Positions 17,306 through 30,051 of a stretch of 64,000 nt of DNA are shown piece by piece. The notes beneath the pieces are model-generated. The model did not search any database and was not told the origin of the DNA. It worked only from the letters and a program-made list of their open reading frames with translations. The first letter of the stretch is position 1; the number at the start of each line of letters is the position of its first letter. The stretch covers positions 124,001-188,000 of the forward strand of contig NZ_NFUR01000002.1 in NCBI RefSeq assembly GCF_002127225.1, written 5' to 3'. The translations under genes and the position numbers were made by a program. The DNA comes from Sphingomonas sp. IBVSS2 (GTDB lineage: Bacteria; Pseudomonadota; Alphaproteobacteria; Sphingomonadales; Sphingomonadaceae).

Positions 17306-17677
17306 ATGCCGACGATCAACCAGCTGGTCCGCAAGGGCCGCGAACTGCAGAAGACCAAGTCGAAGGTCCCTGCGATGGAGCAGAACCCGCAGAAGCGCGG
17401 CGTCTGCACCCGCGTCTACACGACGACTCCGAAGAAGCCGAACTCGGCGCTTCGCAAGGTTGCCAAGGTCCGCCTGACCAACCAGCGCGAAGTCATCTCG
17501 TACATCCCGGGCGAAGGCCACAACCTGCAGGAGCACTCGGTGGTGCTGATCCGCGGCGGCCGTGTGCGCGACCTTCCGGGCGTGCGCTACCACGTGCTGC
17601 GCGGCGTGCTCGACACCCAGGGTGTCAAGGACCGTCGTCAGTCGCGTTCGAAGTACGGCGCCAAGCGTCCGAAGTAA
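17306..17677 (+). CDS. rpsL: 30S ribosomal protein S12 (uS12) with Arg at position 88
   Basis: A 123-residue protein of the decoding centre and first gene of the str operon. Length and motifs are canonical ([11 protein letters not shown] at 41-51, GHNLQEHSV at 71-79). Lys43, the commonest streptomycin-resistance site, is wild type. Position 88 is Arg ([11 protein letters not shown], codon CGC at 17567-17569) where E. coli and most bacteria have Lys. The start at 17306 gives the conserved [11 protein letters not shown]; an upstream ATG at 17294 is unlikely. Confidence 0.98.
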   Translation: MPTINQLVRKGRELQKTKSKVPAMEQNPQKRGVCTRVYTTTPKKPNSALRKVAKVRLTNQREVISYIPGEGHNLQEHSVVLIRGGRVRDLPGVRYHVLRGVLDTQGVKDRRQSRSKYGAKRPK

Positions 17678-17740
17678 TCACAGCCATAGTAAGCCCCGGA
17701 CGGGTTCCGGATCGGCTGAAGTTTGTAAAGGAAGTTTCAG

Positions 17741-18211
17741 ATGGCTCGTCGTCGTCGTCCCGAAAAGCGGGAAATTCTGCCGGACCCCAAGTTCGGTGAC
17801 ATCGTTCTTTCGAAGTTCATGAACTCGGTGATGCTGGACGGCAAGAAGTCCGTCGCCGAGGGCATCGTCTATTCGGCCCTGGAAACCGTCGAGACCCGCG
17901 CCAAGCGCGATCCGATCGGCGTGTTCCATGACGCGCTGAACAACATCAAGCCGGGCATCGAGGTCCGCAGCCGCCGCGTCGGCGGTGCGACCTACCAGGT
18001 GCCGGTCGAAGTTCGTCCGGAGCGTGCCCAGGCGCTCGCGATCCGCTGGCTGATCTCGTCGGCCCGCAACCGCAGCGAGAACACCATGTCGGCCCGCCTC
18101 TCGGGCGAGCTGCTCGACGCTTCGAACAACCGCGGCAACGCGGTGAAGAAGCGCGAAGACACCCACCGTATGGCCGAGGCGAACCGCGCCTTCAGCCACT
18201 ACCGCTGGTAA
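17741..18211 (+). CDS. rpsG: 30S ribosomal protein S7 (uS7)
   Basis: A 156-residue primary 16S rRNA-binding protein that organises the 30S head. It starts [10 protein letters not shown], has the usual PRFGD-like [12 protein letters not shown] region and a C-terminal helix that reaches the E site. Length is normal. In E. coli S7 also represses the str operon; nothing in this sequence proves that here. It follows rpsL by 63 nt. Confidence 0.98.
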   Translation: MARRRRPEKREILPDPKFGDIVLSKFMNSVMLDGKKSVAEGIVYSALETVETRAKRDPIGVFHDALNNIKPGIEVRSRRVGGATYQVPVEVRPERAQALAIRWLISSARNRSENTMSARLSGELLDASNNRGNAVKKREDTHRMAEANRAFSHYRW

Positions 18212-18262
18212 GTCTCGGGGCGCCGGCCGGGCTGGCGCTCTCAACTTTCGTTCCTACATATC

Positions 18263-18287
18263 GGGGAGCCGGATCGTCCGGCTCCCC
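18263..18287 (+). promoter_or_regulatory. perfect hairpin between rpsG and fusA
   Basis: GGGGAGCCGGA (18263-18273) pairs perfectly with TCCGGCTCCCC (18277-18287) over a TCG loop, 23 nt before fusA. No U-tract follows, so it is more likely an mRNA-processing or stability element, or a protein-binding site, than a terminator. Confidence 0.6.
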
Positions 18288-18309
18288 ACATCCTTAAGGA
18301 AACCAGGTC

Positions 18310-20403
<2,094 letters not shown>

Positions 20404-20421
20404 CCAGGAATCAGCCGCTAT

Positions 20422-20446
20422 GGGGCTCGCCTTCCGGCGAATCCCC
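20422..20446 (+). promoter_or_regulatory. imperfect hairpin between fusA and tuf
   Basis: GGGGCTCGCC (20422-20431) faces GGCGAATCCCC (20436-20446) in the 81-nt fusA-tuf gap. There is no U-tract. It may tune relative fusA and tuf expression; function unproven. Confidence 0.4.
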
Positions 20447-20484
20447 TGGCGGCGCGGAAACAGAGATCAGAAGGTAGGAAAACA

Positions 20485-21681
20485 ATGGCGAAGGCAAAGT
20501 TTGAGCGGAACAAGCCGCACCTCAACATCGGCACCATCGGCCACGTCGACCATGGCAAGACGTCGCTGACCGCCGCGATCACCAAGGTTCTGGCCGAGAA
20601 CGTCGCGGGTAACGCCGCCGTCGACTTCGCCAACATCGACAAGGCTCCGGAAGAGCGCGAGCGCGGCATCACCATCTCGACCGCGCACGTCGAGTACGAG
20701 ACCGACAAGCGTCACTATGCGCACGTCGACTGCCCGGGCCACGCCGACTATGTGAAGAACATGATCACCGGCGCCGCGCAGATGGACGGCGCGATCCTCG
20801 TGGTCGCCGCCACCGACGGCCCGATGCCGCAGACCAAGGAGCACATCCTGCTCGCCCGCCAGGTCGGCGTGCCGACCATGGTCGTGTTCCTGAACAAGGT
20901 CGACCTGGTCGACGACGAGGAAATCCTCGAGCTCGTCGAGATGGAGATCCGCGAAGAGCTGTCGCGTCGCGAGTTCGACGGCGACAACATTCCGATCATC
21001 CGTGGTTCGGCCACCGCCGCGCTCTCGGGCTCGGACGACAAGCTCGGCAAGGACGCGATCCTGGCCCTCATGGCCGCCGTTGACGAGTCGATCCCGCAGC
21101 CGGATCGTCCGCTCGACAAGCCGTTCATGATGCCGATCGAAGACGTGTTCTCGATCTCGGGCCGCGGCACCGTGGTGACCGGCCGCGTCGAGACCGGCGT
21201 CGTCAAGGTTGGCGAGGAAGTCGAGATCGTCGGCATCCAGGAGAACGTCCGCAAGACCACCGTCACGGGCGTCGAAATGTTCCGCAAGCTGCTCGACCAG
21301 GGCGAGGCCGGCGACAACATCGGCGCGCTGATCCGCGGCGTGGGCCGTGACGAAGTCGAGCGTGGCCAGGTTCTGGCCAAGCCGGGTTCGATCAAGCCGC
21401 ACACCGACTTCAAGTCGGAAGTGTACGTGCTGTCGAAGGACGAGGGTGGCCGTCACACGCCGTTCTTCGCCAACTATCGTCCGCAGTTCTACTTCCGCAC
21501 CACCGACGTGACCGGCACGATCGAGCTGCCGGAAGGCACCGAGATGGTGATGCCGGGCGACAACGTCGCGCTGGGCATCAAGCTCATCGCGCCGATCGCC
21601 ATGGACGTCGGCCAGCGCTTCACGATCCGCGAAGGCGGCCGCACCGTGGGTGCCGGCGTCGTCGCCGAGATCCAGAAGTAA
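20485..21681 (+). CDS. tuf: elongation factor Tu
   Basis: A 398-residue GTPase that delivers aminoacyl-tRNA to the ribosome. The G1 motif [19 protein letters not shown] and [10 protein letters not shown] are intact, followed by beta-barrel domains II and III ending VVAEIQK. Only one copy is seen in the window. A second tuf elsewhere is possible, as in many proteobacteria. It closes the str operon and is followed by an intrinsic terminator instead of running on into rpsJ. Confidence 0.98.
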   Translation: MAKAKFERNKPHLNIGTIGHVDHGKTSLTAAITKVLAENVAGNAAVDFANIDKAPEERERGITISTAHVEYETDKRHYAHVDCPGHADYVKNMITGAAQMDGAILVVAATDGPMPQTKEHILLARQVGVPTMVVFLNKVDLVDDEEILELVEMEIREELSRREFDGDNIPIIRGSATAALSGSDDKLGKDAILALMAAVDESIPQPDRPLDKPFMMPIEDVFSISGRGTVVTGRVETGVVKVGEEVEIVGIQENVRKTTVTGVEMFRKLLDQGEAGDNIGALIRGVGRDEVERGQVLAKPGSIKPHTDFKSEVYVLSKDEGGRHTPFFANYRPQFYFRTTDVTGTIELPEGTEMVMPGDNVALGIKLIAPIAMDVGQRFTIREGGRTVGAGVVAEIQK

Positions 21682-21710
21682 GCTTCAACCGTAACGGTTG
21701 GGTTTGAGAG

Positions 21711-21738
21711 CCCGGTCCCCGAGAGGGGGCCGGGTTTT
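21711..21738 (+). terminator. intrinsic terminator after tuf
   Basis: CCCGGTCCCC (21711-21720), a GAGA loop, then GGGGGCCGGG (21725-21734) and TTTT. The stem has one G-T pair. It separates the str operon from the inserted membrane gene and the S10 operon. Confidence 0.85.
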
Positions 21739-21796
21739 CGCTTTCCAGGCGCCTGGGAAAGGCGGCTGCAAGCTGGTGGCCGGCATCGGGGTGATG

Positions 21797-21812
21797 GCTT
21801 CGCATGCGAAGC
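21797..21812. promoter_or_regulatory. 16-bp perfect palindrome
   Basis: GCTTCGCATGCGAAGC is exactly self-complementary and lies 50 nt upstream of the inserted membrane protein gene. It could be an operator or a cruciform/recombination site. Not followed by T residues, so not a terminator. Confidence 0.5.
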
Positions 21813-21863
21813 TGTAGTAGTTCGACGTGTCTCGCGCTGCCGAGGTGCTTTGGGGGGCCTCAG

Positions 21864-22649
21864 ATGATCGGTTTGTGGCGAGCGGGCTTGGTCGGGTGGA
21901 AATGGATTTGGGCGAAACGCAAGGCGTTCAAGAACGAGGTCGCGGCGATAATCGCGGCACCTTCAGCGCCAAGTGAGTCCCGAGACAATACGCCCTTTGA
22001 GCTACCCGGTGGAACGGCGTGTCAGGTGTCGCACCTCATGGCTGCCGCGGGTAATCACCTCAATCGCGTGGACAAGCTGGCTGATACCGAATGGAAGGTC
22101 ACGCTCGCATTCTGGGCAGCTATGCTTGCCAGTGGCGCGAGTCTCATCGGCGTGGCCGGCGGCTCCAAGCCGCAAATAGCTTATCTGATTTATTCAAATT
22201 CGGCAGCGATACTGGCGATTTACCTTGCCGGGGTGTCGATATTCATCTTCGGATTCAGCAGCAATCAGTCGCAATCTATCTCTACGGAGCGCAACAGGTT
22301 TCTTACCTATCAGGCTGCCGCACTGAAGGCGGCCGGAGTTGCGGATTCGCTGATTATTCCAGTCGACCCGCCTATGGGCGCGCATAGCCCGCTTGCACGG
22401 GTTCCGCGCGCGCAGACGCGCAGAAGCCCGGTATGGGCGATGAAGCTTGCCGCGAGCACCTCCTTCGTTCTTACGATCACGGGTACAGCGGTTGTGCTTG
22501 CGGGCGTCCGGGCGACGGAATGGCCATCGACTGTGACGATGGGTAGCCTTTGGGCGGCGCTGAATTTCGTGGCGGCGGGATGCATCGGGTTCCTCTGGCT
22601 CGAGTTGGTCGCGCGCTTTCTGGCGCGCGCACGCGCATCACGGCAATGA
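21864..22649 (+). CDS. hypothetical membrane protein inserted between tuf and rpsJ
   Basis: A 261-residue protein with two pairs of hydrophobic helices: about residues 80-105 and 112-135, then a charged loop, then about 195-220 and 226-250. The middle loop is polar (SNQSQSISTERNR). No family recognised. Codon use is less GC-biased than neighbouring ribosomal genes, and it interrupts the usual tuf-rpsJ adjacency, so it was probably gained. An earlier in-frame ATG at 21804 would add 20 residues that look uninformative. Confidence 0.7.
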   Translation: MIGLWRAGLVGWKWIWAKRKAFKNEVAAIIAAPSAPSESRDNTPFELPGGTACQVSHLMAAAGNHLNRVDKLADTEWKVTLAFWAAMLASGASLIGVAGGSKPQIAYLIYSNSAAILAIYLAGVSIFIFGFSSNQSQSISTERNRFLTYQAAALKAAGVADSLIIPVDPPMGAHSPLARVPRAQTRRSPVWAMKLAASTSFVLTITGTAVVLAGVRATEWPSTVTMGSLWAALNFVAAGCIGFLWLELVARFLARARASRQ

Positions 22650-22754
22650 GGGTTGGGCTGTGCGAGGCGTTGCTCGCGCGCCGTCGGCATCGCCGGTTCG
22701 GTGAGATTCCGCAGATCCCCTGCTCCGGGACCGTAAAAAACAGGGCTCGACCAC

Positions 22755-22783
22755 TTGATCCGGATCACGTCCGCCTGTATGGG
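22755..22783 (+). promoter_or_regulatory. candidate promoter of the S10 operon
   Basis: TTGATC (22755-22760), a 17-nt spacer and TATGGG (22778-22783) lie about 70 nt upstream of rpsJ, inside the sequence that replaced the tuf-rpsJ junction. This is expected if the S10 operon had to gain its own promoter. Prediction by eye. Confidence 0.5.
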
Positions 22784-22851
22784 CCGCCCCTCGGTTCAAA
22801 CACAGCATAGAAGCCCGGCAACGGGCTCCGCTCTTTCGCATTGGTAGGGAC

Positions 22852-23163
22852 ATGGAAACGCAGAATATCCGTATTCGCCTGAAGGCGTTCGATCATCGAG
22901 TGCTCGACCAGGCGACCGGCGACATCGCCGACACTGCGCGCCGCACCGGCGCTCTCATCCGTGGCCCGATCCCGCTTCCGACGAAGATCGAGAAGTTCAC
23001 GGTCAACCGTGGCCCCCATATCGACAAGAAGTCGCGCGAGCAGTTCGAGGTGCGCACCTACAAGCGCATGCTCGACATCGTGCAGCCGACTCCGCAGACC
23101 GTGGACGCGCTGATGAAGCTCGACCTCGCCGCCGGCGTCGACGTCGAAATCAAGCTGGCCTGA
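22852..23163 (+). CDS. rpsJ: 30S ribosomal protein S10 (uS10)
   Basis: A 103-residue protein of the 30S head, also a NusB partner in antitermination in E. coli. Canonical sequence: [29 protein letters not shown] and a loop ending [13 protein letters not shown] 385-nt gap separates it from rplC, far longer than usual. Confidence 0.98.
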   Translation: METQNIRIRLKAFDHRVLDQATGDIADTARRTGALIRGPIPLPTKIEKFTVNRGPHIDKKSREQFEVRTYKRMLDIVQPTPQTVDALMKLDLAAGVDVEIKLA

Positions 23164-23548
23164 GCCAGAGGACGGGCCCCTGCGAAAGCGGGGGTCTTTC
23201 ACGTCCTGCCGCATCCTTCGCAGGAATGCAGGTGAGGGGGTGGACAGGGAAGCGCTGCTGACGTAAAGGCGCGCCTCCACACGAGATTCGCGATTCCCTC
23301 GAGGGGGATTCGCCGGTTCCTCCACCGGATCGATCCCGATCCGAAGCAAGGAACCCGGAGGGCGCCAAGCGCGCACTCACATCGCGATAGGGATACCGCC
23401 GGCCTCTTCGGAGAACCGGGCCTGCGTCCCCCGTCGCCTCTCCTTCGGGAGGGGTTCAGCCCGGACGGGGGCTCGCATCATATTTCGGGCTGAGGCACGC
23501 ACCCGTGGGAATTCCCCCTCGGGTGCCTATGCATGGGAGCAACTGGTC
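23164..23548 (+). other. long rpsJ-rplC intergenic leader
   Basis: No gene is seen in these 385 nt. There is a hairpin directly after rpsJ (CCCCTGC 23177-23183 with GCGGGGG 23188-23194, GAAA loop) followed by a weak T stretch. A second short stem occurs around 23301-23312 (CCCTCGAGGG type). A Shine-Dalgarno GGGAGCAACTGG lies just before rplC. The region could hold a processing site, an attenuator or a second promoter for rplC-rpmD. Confidence 0.5.
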
Positions 23549-24307
23549 ATGCGCACTGGCGTGATCGCGAAGAAGTTGGGGATGACCCGCCTGTTCCAGG
23601 ACGACGGCCGCCACGTGCCCGTCACCGTCCTGGCGCTCGAAGGCGTGCAGGTCGTCTCCGTCCGCGAAAAGGATCGTGACGGCTACACCGCCGTCCAGCT
23701 CGGCGCCGGCACGGCGAAGAGCAAGAATGTCGCCAAGCCGCAGCGCGGCCACTTCGGCAAGGCCGAAGTCGAGCCCAAGGCGGTGGTCCATGAGTTCCGC
23801 GTCGACGCGGACGGTCTGCTCGAAGTGGGCGCCGAGATCTCGGCCGACCATTATGTCGCCGGCCAGTTCGTCGACATCCAGGGCAAGACGCAGGGCAAGG
23901 GCTTTGCCGGCGGCATGAAGCGTTGGGGCTTCGGCGGTCTGCGCGCCACGCACGGCGTTTCGGTCTCGCACCGCTCGCTCGGTTCGACCGGTCAGCGCCA
24001 GGATCCGGGCAAGGTCTTCAAGAACAAGAAGATGGCCGGTCACATGGGCGACAAGTTCCGCACCCAGCAGAACCTCGAGATCGTCGGCACCGACGTCGAG
24101 CGCGGCCTGATCTTCGTCAAGGGCTCGGTCCCTGGCTCGAAGGGCGGCTGGCTGTTCGTCAAGGACGCCGTCAAGGTCGCTCGCCCCGACGCCGCGCCGT
24201 TCCCGGCCGGCATCAAGTCGGTTGCCAACAACAACGACACCGCCCCCGCGGAGACCCCGGCTGAAGTGACCGAGGCCCCCGAGGCGACCGAAGGCCAGGA
24301 GGGCTAA
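23549..24307 (+). CDS. rplC: 50S ribosomal protein L3 (uL3) with acidic tail
   Basis: A 252-residue early assembly protein that reaches the peptidyl-transferase centre. Conserved core [14 protein letters not shown], the GTGKGFAGG-like [14 protein letters not shown] loop, and [10 protein letters not shown] are present. The last 35 residues are an acidic, Ala/Pro/Glu-rich extension not found in E. coli L3 (209 residues) but common in alphaproteobacteria. Confidence 0.97.
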   Translation: MRTGVIAKKLGMTRLFQDDGRHVPVTVLALEGVQVVSVREKDRDGYTAVQLGAGTAKSKNVAKPQRGHFGKAEVEPKAVVHEFRVDADGLLEVGAEISADHYVAGQFVDIQGKTQGKGFAGGMKRWGFGGLRATHGVSVSHRSLGSTGQRQDPGKVFKNKKMAGHMGDKFRTQQNLEIVGTDVERGLIFVKGSVPGSKGGWLFVKDAVKVARPDAAPFPAGIKSVANNNDTAPAETPAEVTEAPEATEGQEG

Positions 24308-24922
24308 GTGAAGGTCAAGGTTCAAACCCTCGACGCCAAGGCATCGGGCGACATCGAGCTCAACGACGGCGTCTTCGCCATCGAGCCGCGCGCCGACATC
24401 CTGCACCGCGTCGTCACCTGGCAGCTCGAGAAGCGTCGCGCCACCGCGCGCGGCACCCGCGAGCGCGCCGATGTCGCCCGTTCGGGCAAGAAGTTCGGTC
24501 GCCAGAAGGGCGGCGGTACCGCCCGTCACGGCGATCGCCGCGCTCCGGTGTTCATCGGCGGCGGCAAGGCGCACGGCGCTCGCGTTCGTGACTTCAATCC
24601 GTCGCTGAACAAGAAGATCCGCGCGCTCGGCCTCAAGATGGCCCTCAGCAGCCACGCCAAGGCCGGCTCGCTGATCGTCCTCGACGCATTCGGCACCGCC
24701 AAGACCGCGGAGCTCAAGGCGCAGTTCGCCAAGCTCGGCACCGGCAAGACCGCGCTGGTGATCGACGGCGAGGCTGGCAACGGCTTCCTGGCCGCGCGCA
24801 ACCTGATCGGCGTGAACGTCCTCCCCGCGGTGGGCGCCAACGTCTACGACATCCTGAAGCACGACACGCTGGTCCTGACCCGCGCTGCCGTCGAGAAGCT
24901 GGAGGCGCGCTTCAATGGCTAA
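24308..24922 (+). CDS. rplD: 50S ribosomal protein L4 (uL4)
   Basis: A 204-residue protein that binds 23S rRNA and lines the exit tunnel. It starts with GTG immediately after the rplC stop codon (zero spacing), so translation is probably coupled. The extended tunnel loop is visible ([21 protein letters not shown]). In E. coli L4 represses the S10 operon; whether that holds here is unknown. Confidence 0.97.
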   Translation: MKVKVQTLDAKASGDIELNDGVFAIEPRADILHRVVTWQLEKRRATARGTRERADVARSGKKFGRQKGGGTARHGDRRAPVFIGGGKAHGARVRDFNPSLNKKIRALGLKMALSSHAKAGSLIVLDAFGTAKTAELKAQFAKLGTGKTALVIDGEAGNGFLAARNLIGVNVLPAVGANVYDILKHDTLVLTRAAVEKLEARFNG

Positions 24923-25235
24923 GAAGCAGGCAGCCGCGATCGACAACCGTCATTACGACGTGATTGTCGCGCCGCACATCACCGAGAAGTCGACGCTCGT
25001 CTCCGAGCACAACGCCGTTGTGTTCAAGGTCGCCGGCGACGCCACCAAGCCCGAGATCAAGGCCGCCGTCGAGGCGCTCTGGAAGGTCAAGGTGACCGGC
25101 GTCAACACGATCGTCCAGAAGGGCAAGACCAAGAAGTGGAAGGGCGCCCCCTACAAGCGCTCTGACGTGAAGAAGGCTATCGTGACGCTCGCCGACGGCG
25201 ACCAGATCGACGTGACCTCGGGGGTCAATTCGTAA
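24915..25235 (+). CDS. rplW: 50S ribosomal protein L23 (uL23)
   Basis: A 106-residue protein at the tunnel exit, docking site for trigger factor and SRP. Canonical segments [27 protein letters not shown] and [13 protein letters not shown] are intact. It overlaps rplD by 8 nt and rplB by 1 nt. Confidence 0.97.
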   Translation: MAKKQAAAIDNRHYDVIVAPHITEKSTLVSEHNAVVFKVAGDATKPEIKAAVEALWKVKVTGVNTIVQKGKTKKWKGAPYKRSDVKKAIVTLADGDQIDVTSGVNS

Positions 25236-26086
25236 TGGCACTCAAGAATTACAATCCGACGTCGCCTGGCGTCCGCGGCCTGATCCTGATCGACCGTTCG
25301 GCCCTGTACAAGGGTCGCCCGGTCAAGGCGCTGACCGAGGGCAAGACCAAGACCGGCGGCCGCAACAACAAGGGCCATGTGACCTCGCGCGGCATCGCCG
25401 GCGGCCACAAGCAGCGCTATCGCATCATCGATTTCAAGCGCCGCCTGTGGGACGTCGAGGGCACTGTCGAGCGGATCGAATATGATCCCAATCGCACCGC
25501 CTTCATCGCGCTGGTGAACTATGGCGCCGACGAGAACGGCAAGGACCGCGTCGCCTATATCATCGCGCCGCAGCGCCTCGCCGTCGGCGACAAGGTGATC
25601 GCCGGCAAGAAGACCGACGTGAAGCCGGGCAACGCCATGGAGCTGTCGTCGATGCCGGTCGGCACCATCGTCCACAATGTGGAGATGAAGCCGGGCAAGG
25701 GCGGCCAGATCGCGCGTTCGGCGGGCACCTATGTGCAGGTCGTCGGCCGTGACCGCGGCATGGTGATCGTCCGCCTGAACTCGGGCGAGCAGCGCTACAT
25801 CCACGGCAACTGCATGGCGACGGTCGGTGCGGTGTCCAACCCGGACAACCAGAACACCAACCTCGGCAAGGCCGGCCGCAACCGCTGGAAGGGCATCCGC
25901 CCTCTGACCCGCGGTGTCGCGAAGAACCCGGTCGACCACCCGCATGGCGGTGGTGAAGGCCGGACCTCGGGCGGCCGTCACCCGGTCACGCCGTGGGGCA
26001 AGCCGACCAAGGGTGCGCGCACCCGCCACAACAAGGCGACGGACAAGATGATCATCCGCAGCCGTCACGCGAAGAAGAAGGGCTAA
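25235..26086 (+). CDS. rplB: 50S ribosomal protein L2 (uL2)
   Basis: A 283-residue protein required for subunit association and peptidyl transferase. The conserved His-containing C-terminal loop ([20 protein letters not shown]) is present. Its ATG overlaps the rplW stop (TAATG). Normal length. Confidence 0.98.
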   Translation: MALKNYNPTSPGVRGLILIDRSALYKGRPVKALTEGKTKTGGRNNKGHVTSRGIAGGHKQRYRIIDFKRRLWDVEGTVERIEYDPNRTAFIALVNYGADENGKDRVAYIIAPQRLAVGDKVIAGKKTDVKPGNAMELSSMPVGTIVHNVEMKPGKGGQIARSAGTYVQVVGRDRGMVIVRLNSGEQRYIHGNCMATVGAVSNPDNQNTNLGKAGRNRWKGIRPLTRGVAKNPVDHPHGGGEGRTSGGRHPVTPWGKPTKGARTRHNKATDKMIIRSRHAKKKG

Positions 26087-26089
26087 CCG

Positions 26090-26368
26090 ATGGCTCGCTC
26101 CGTTTGGAAGGGTCCGTTCGTGGACCTCCACCTGCTCAAGAAGGCGCAGACCGCGCAGGAGCAGGGCACCCGCGCCGGTCCGATCAAGACCTGGTCGCGC
26201 CGCTCGACGATCCTGCCGGACTTCGTCGGCCTGACGTTCAGCGTCTACAATGGCCGCAAGTTCGTGCCGGTCTCGGTCAACGAGGACATGGTCGGCATGA
26301 AGCTCGGCGAGTTCGCGCCGACCCGGTTCTTCCCGGGCCACGCTGCCGACAAGAAGGGTAAGCGCTAA
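26090..26368 (+). CDS. rpsS: 30S ribosomal protein S19 (uS19)
   Basis: A 92-residue 30S head protein that contacts S13. Canonical start [12 protein letters not shown] and core [14 protein letters not shown]. It ends in TAATG overlapping rplV. Confidence 0.97.
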   Translation: MARSVWKGPFVDLHLLKKAQTAQEQGTRAGPIKTWSRRSTILPDFVGLTFSVYNGRKFVPVSVNEDMVGMKLGEFAPTRFFPGHAADKKGKR

Positions 26369-26744
26369 TGAGCAAGCCTGCAGCCCCCCGCAAGGTCGGC
26401 GACAAGGAAGCCCTTGCCGTCGCCACGCAGATCCGCGGCTCGGCCCAGAAGCTGAACCTCGTTGCGGGCCTGATCCGCGGCAAGAAGGCCGGCGATGCGC
26501 TGAACATCCTTCAGTTCTCGACCAAGGCCATGGCCGTCGACGCCCGCAAGGTTCTCGCCTCGGCGATCGCCAATGCGGAAAACAACCACAACCTCGACGT
26601 CGACGCGCTCGTCGTCGCCGAGGCTTCGGTCGGCAAGTCGATCACGATGAAGCGCTTCGCGACCCGCGGCCGTGGCAAGTCCACCCGCATCCTGAAGCCG
26701 TTCAGCCGTCTTCGCATCGTCGTCCGCGAGCAGGAAGAAGCATA

Positions 26745-26745
<1 letters not shown>
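26368..26745 (+). CDS. rplV: 50S ribosomal protein L22 (uL22)
   Basis: A 125-residue protein lining the exit tunnel. The long beta-hairpin ([22 protein letters not shown]) is intact, with no insertion or deletion in the macrolide-resistance region that I can see. Its stop overlaps the rpsC ATG by one base. Confidence 0.97.
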
Positions 26746-27452
<707 letters not shown>

Positions 27453-27468
27453 GGGTTAGGACAGAATC

Positions 27469-27900
27469 ATGTTGCAACCGAAGCGCACCAAGTTCCGCAA
27501 GGCCTTCAAGGGCCGCATCCATGGCGACGCCAAGGGTGGCACCGCGCTGAACTTCGGGTCGTACGGCCTGAAGGCGATGGAGCCGGAGCGGATCACCGCC
27601 CGCCAGATCGAAGCGGCTCGCCGCGCGATCACGCGTCACATCAAGCGCCAGGGCCGTCTCTGGATCCGCATCTTCCCGGACGTGCCGGTTTCGTCGAAGC
27701 CCGCCGAAGTCCGCATGGGCTCGGGCAAGGGCTCGCCGGAATTCTGGGTCGCCCGCGTCAAGCCGGGCCGCATCCTGTTCGAGCTGGACGGCGTGCCGGG
27801 CCCGCTCGCCGCGGAAGCGTTCGAGCGTGCGGCGATGAAGCTGCCGATCAAGGTCAAGGTCGTGGCTCGCCTCGGCGATACCTCGCACCTGGAGGGTTGA
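27469..27900 (+). CDS. rplP: 50S ribosomal protein L16 (uL16)
   Basis: A 143-residue protein near the A site. Starts [16 protein letters not shown] and includes [20 protein letters not shown], the conserved tRNA-contacting loop. Normal length. rpmC follows after 4 nt. Confidence 0.97.
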   Translation: MLQPKRTKFRKAFKGRIHGDAKGGTALNFGSYGLKAMEPERITARQIEAARRAITRHIKRQGRLWIRIFPDVPVSSKPAEVRMGSGKGSPEFWVARVKPGRILFELDGVPGPLAAEAFERAAMKLPIKVKVVARLGDTSHLEG

Positions 27901-27904
27901 TAGA

Positions 27905-28108
27905 ATGACCAAGGCTACCGATCTTCGTGCGAAGACCGAGGACCAGCTGAGCGAGGAGCTCGGCAACCTGAAGCGCGAGGCGTTCAACCTCCGCTTCCAG
28001 GCCGCGACCAGCCAGCTCGAGAAGCCGAGCCGGGTCCGCGAGGTCCGTCGCGACATCGCCCGTATCAAGACGCTGCAGAACGAGCGCTCGCGCTCGGCTG
28101 CGAAGTAA
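27905..28108 (+). CDS. rpmC: 50S ribosomal protein L29 (uL29)
   Basis: A 67-residue helical hairpin protein near the tunnel exit. [25 protein letters not shown] is preceded by the usual short start and followed by an [11 protein letters not shown] helix. Normal length. Confidence 0.96.
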   Translation: MTKATDLRAKTEDQLSEELGNLKREAFNLRFQAATSQLEKPSRVREVRRDIARIKTLQNERSRSAAK

Positions 28109-28118
28109 GGAAGAGACC

Positions 28119-28391
28119 ATGCCGAAGCGCGTGCTGACCGGGAACGTGGTTTCCGACAAGGGCGACAAGACGGTCGTCGTGCTCGTGGAGCGTAAGGTGA
28201 AGCACCCGCTCTACGGCAAGATCATCCGTCGCTCGAAGAAGTATCATGCCCATGACGAGGGCAATGAGTACAAGGCCGGCGAGACCGTGCGCATCGAAGA
28301 GACTGCGCCGATCTCGAAGCTCAAGACCTGGAAGGTGATCGAGCGGGTGAACACCCACGCGACCCCGACCAAGTCGGACGCCGCCGCCTAA
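28119..28391 (+). CDS. rpsQ: 30S ribosomal protein S17 (uS17)
   Basis: A 90-residue 16S rRNA-binding OB-fold protein. [21 protein letters not shown] and the [10 protein letters not shown] loop are canonical. A 64-nt gap with a T-rich stretch and a small stem (CCGGG/CCCGG, 28410-28432) separates it from rplN. Confidence 0.97.
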   Translation: MPKRVLTGNVVSDKGDKTVVVLVERKVKHPLYGKIIRRSKKYHAHDEGNEYKAGETVRIEETAPISKLKTWKVIERVNTHATPTKSDAAA

Positions 28392-28455
28392 TCTTTTTAA
28401 CTGGAACCGCCGGGCAGCGATGTCCCGGTAGGCCGAACGAGAAGGAACCGGATCG

Positions 28456-28824
28456 ATGATCCAGATGCAGTCCAATCTCGACGTCGCAGACAACAGCGGC
28501 GCGAAGCGGGTGCAGTGCATCAAGGTGCTGGGCGGATCGAAGCGTCGCTTCGCCTCCGTGGGCGACGTCATCGTCGTCAGCATCAAGGAAGCTGCTCCCC
28601 GCGGCAAGGTGAAGAAGGGTGACGTGCACCGCGCCGTCATCGTCCGCACCGCCAAGGACGTCCGCCGCGCCGATGGCTCGGTCATTCGCTTCGACGGCAA
28701 CGCTGCCGTCCTGGTCAACAAGAACGAGGAGCCGATCGGCACCCGTATCTTTGGCCCGGTGGTCCGCGAGCTGCGCTCGAAGGGCTTCATGAAGATCATT
28801 TCGCTCGCCCCCGAGGTGCTGTGA
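28456..28824 (+). CDS. rplN: 50S ribosomal protein L14 (uL14)
   Basis: A 122-residue protein at the subunit interface. [19 protein letters not shown] start and [18 protein letters not shown] end are canonical. Its stop overlaps the rplX ATG. First gene of the spc segment in the classical scheme, here continuous with the S10 genes. Confidence 0.98.
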   Translation: MIQMQSNLDVADNSGAKRVQCIKVLGGSKRRFASVGDVIVVSIKEAAPRGKVKKGDVHRAVIVRTAKDVRRADGSVIRFDGNAAVLVNKNEEPIGTRIFGPVVRELRSKGFMKIISLAPEVL

Positions 28825-29141
28825 TGGCTACTGCCAAGATCAAGAAGGGCGACCAGGTCATCGTTCTGTCCGGCAAGGACAAGGGCCGGACCGGCGAAGT
28901 CGTCAAGTCGCTGCCCAAGGACGGCAAGGTCGTCGTCTCGGGCATCAACGTCGCCGTGCGCCACCGCAAGCCGAGCCAGACCAACCCGCAGGGTGGCCTG
29001 GAGCGTTCGGAAGCGCCGATGGCGGTGTCGAAGGTCGCGCACGTGACCAAGGACGGCAAGCCGACGCGCGTCCGCTTCGAGGAGCGCGACGGCAAGAAGG
29101 TCCGCGTCGCCGTCAAGACCGGGGAGGTCATCAATGGCTGA
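28824..29141 (+). CDS. rplX: 50S ribosomal protein L24 (uL24)
   Basis: A 105-residue assembly-initiator protein with a KOW motif ([18 protein letters not shown]). The start at 28824 overlaps the rplN stop (TGATG). The 3' end overlaps rplE by 8 nt. Confidence 0.97.
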   Translation: MATAKIKKGDQVIVLSGKDKGRTGEVVKSLPKDGKVVVSGINVAVRHRKPSQTNPQGGLERSEAPMAVSKVAHVTKDGKPTRVRFEERDGKKVRVAVKTGEVING

Positions 29142-29715
29142 TTCCTACACGCCGCGCATGCGCAAGCTCTATGACGAGCAGATCGCCAAGGCGATGACCG
29201 AGAAGTTCGGTTACAAGAACGTCATGGAAGTGCCGAAGATCGAGAAGATCGTGCTCAACATGGGCGTCGGCGAAGCCACGCAGGACAAGAAGAAGGTCGA
29301 GCAGGCCGCGTCGGAGATGGAACTCATCGCCGGCCAGAAGCCCGTCGTGACCAAGGCGAAGAAGTCGATCGCGCAGTTCAAGCTGCGCGAGGGCATGCCG
29401 ATCGGCGCGAAGGTCACGCTTCGCCGCGAGCGCATGTACGAGTTCCTCGACCGCTTCATCACGATCGCGCTGCCGCGCGTTCGCGACTTCCGTGGCCTCA
29501 ACCCGAAGTCGTTCGACGGCCGTGGCAACTATGCCTGCGGTCTCAAGGAGCAGCTGATCTTCCCGGAGATCAGCTACGATAAGGTCGACAAGATCCGCGG
29601 CATGGACGTGATCGTGACCACCACCGCGAAGACCGACGACGAGGCCCGCGAGCTTCTCCGTCTCTTCGGTTTCCCGTTCCCGCAGGATGCGGACGGCGAA
29701 GCCAAGGCCGCGTAA
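29134..29715 (+). CDS. rplE: 50S ribosomal protein L5 (uL5)
   Basis: A 193-residue 5S rRNA-binding protein. Canonical blocks [39 protein letters not shown] and [16 protein letters not shown] are intact. Length typical for alphaproteobacteria. Confidence 0.98.
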   Translation: MADSYTPRMRKLYDEQIAKAMTEKFGYKNVMEVPKIEKIVLNMGVGEATQDKKKVEQAASEMELIAGQKPVVTKAKKSIAQFKLREGMPIGAKVTLRRERMYEFLDRFITIALPRVRDFRGLNPKSFDGRGNYACGLKEQLIFPEISYDKVDKIRGMDVIVTTTAKTDDEARELLRLFGFPFPQDADGEAKAA

Positions 29716-29734
29716 AGGAAAGAGAACTTAAGTC

Positions 29735-30040
29735 ATGGCGAAACTGAGTTCCGTGAACAAGAACGAGCGTCGCAAGCAGCTGGTGAAGAAGTACGCCGGC
29801 AAGTATGCGAAGCTGAAGGCGATCGCGAACGACGAGAGCCTCGATGAGACCGAGCGTCTCATCGCGCGTCTCAAGCTGGCCGAGATTCCCCGCAACGGGA
29901 ACCCGACCCGCATTCGCAACCGGTGCGAGCTCACCGGTCGCCCCCGCGGTTACTACCGCAAGTTCCGTCTCGCTCGTGTCATGCTGCGCGATCTGGCCAA
30001 CAAGGGCCTGATCCCCGGCGTCACCAAGTCGAGCTGGTAA
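29735..30040 (+). CDS. rpsN: 30S ribosomal protein S14 (uS14), zinc-free form
   Basis: A 101-residue long-form S14. It has [17 protein letters not shown] and lacks the CxxC...CxxC zinc ribbon of the short form. Normal position in the spc operon. Confidence 0.97.
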   Translation: MAKLSSVNKNERRKQLVKKYAGKYAKLKAIANDESLDETERLIARLKLAEIPRNGNPTRIRNRCELTGRPRGYYRKFRLARVMLRDLANKGLIPGVTKSSW

Positions 30041-30051
30041 GGATCACGAAG

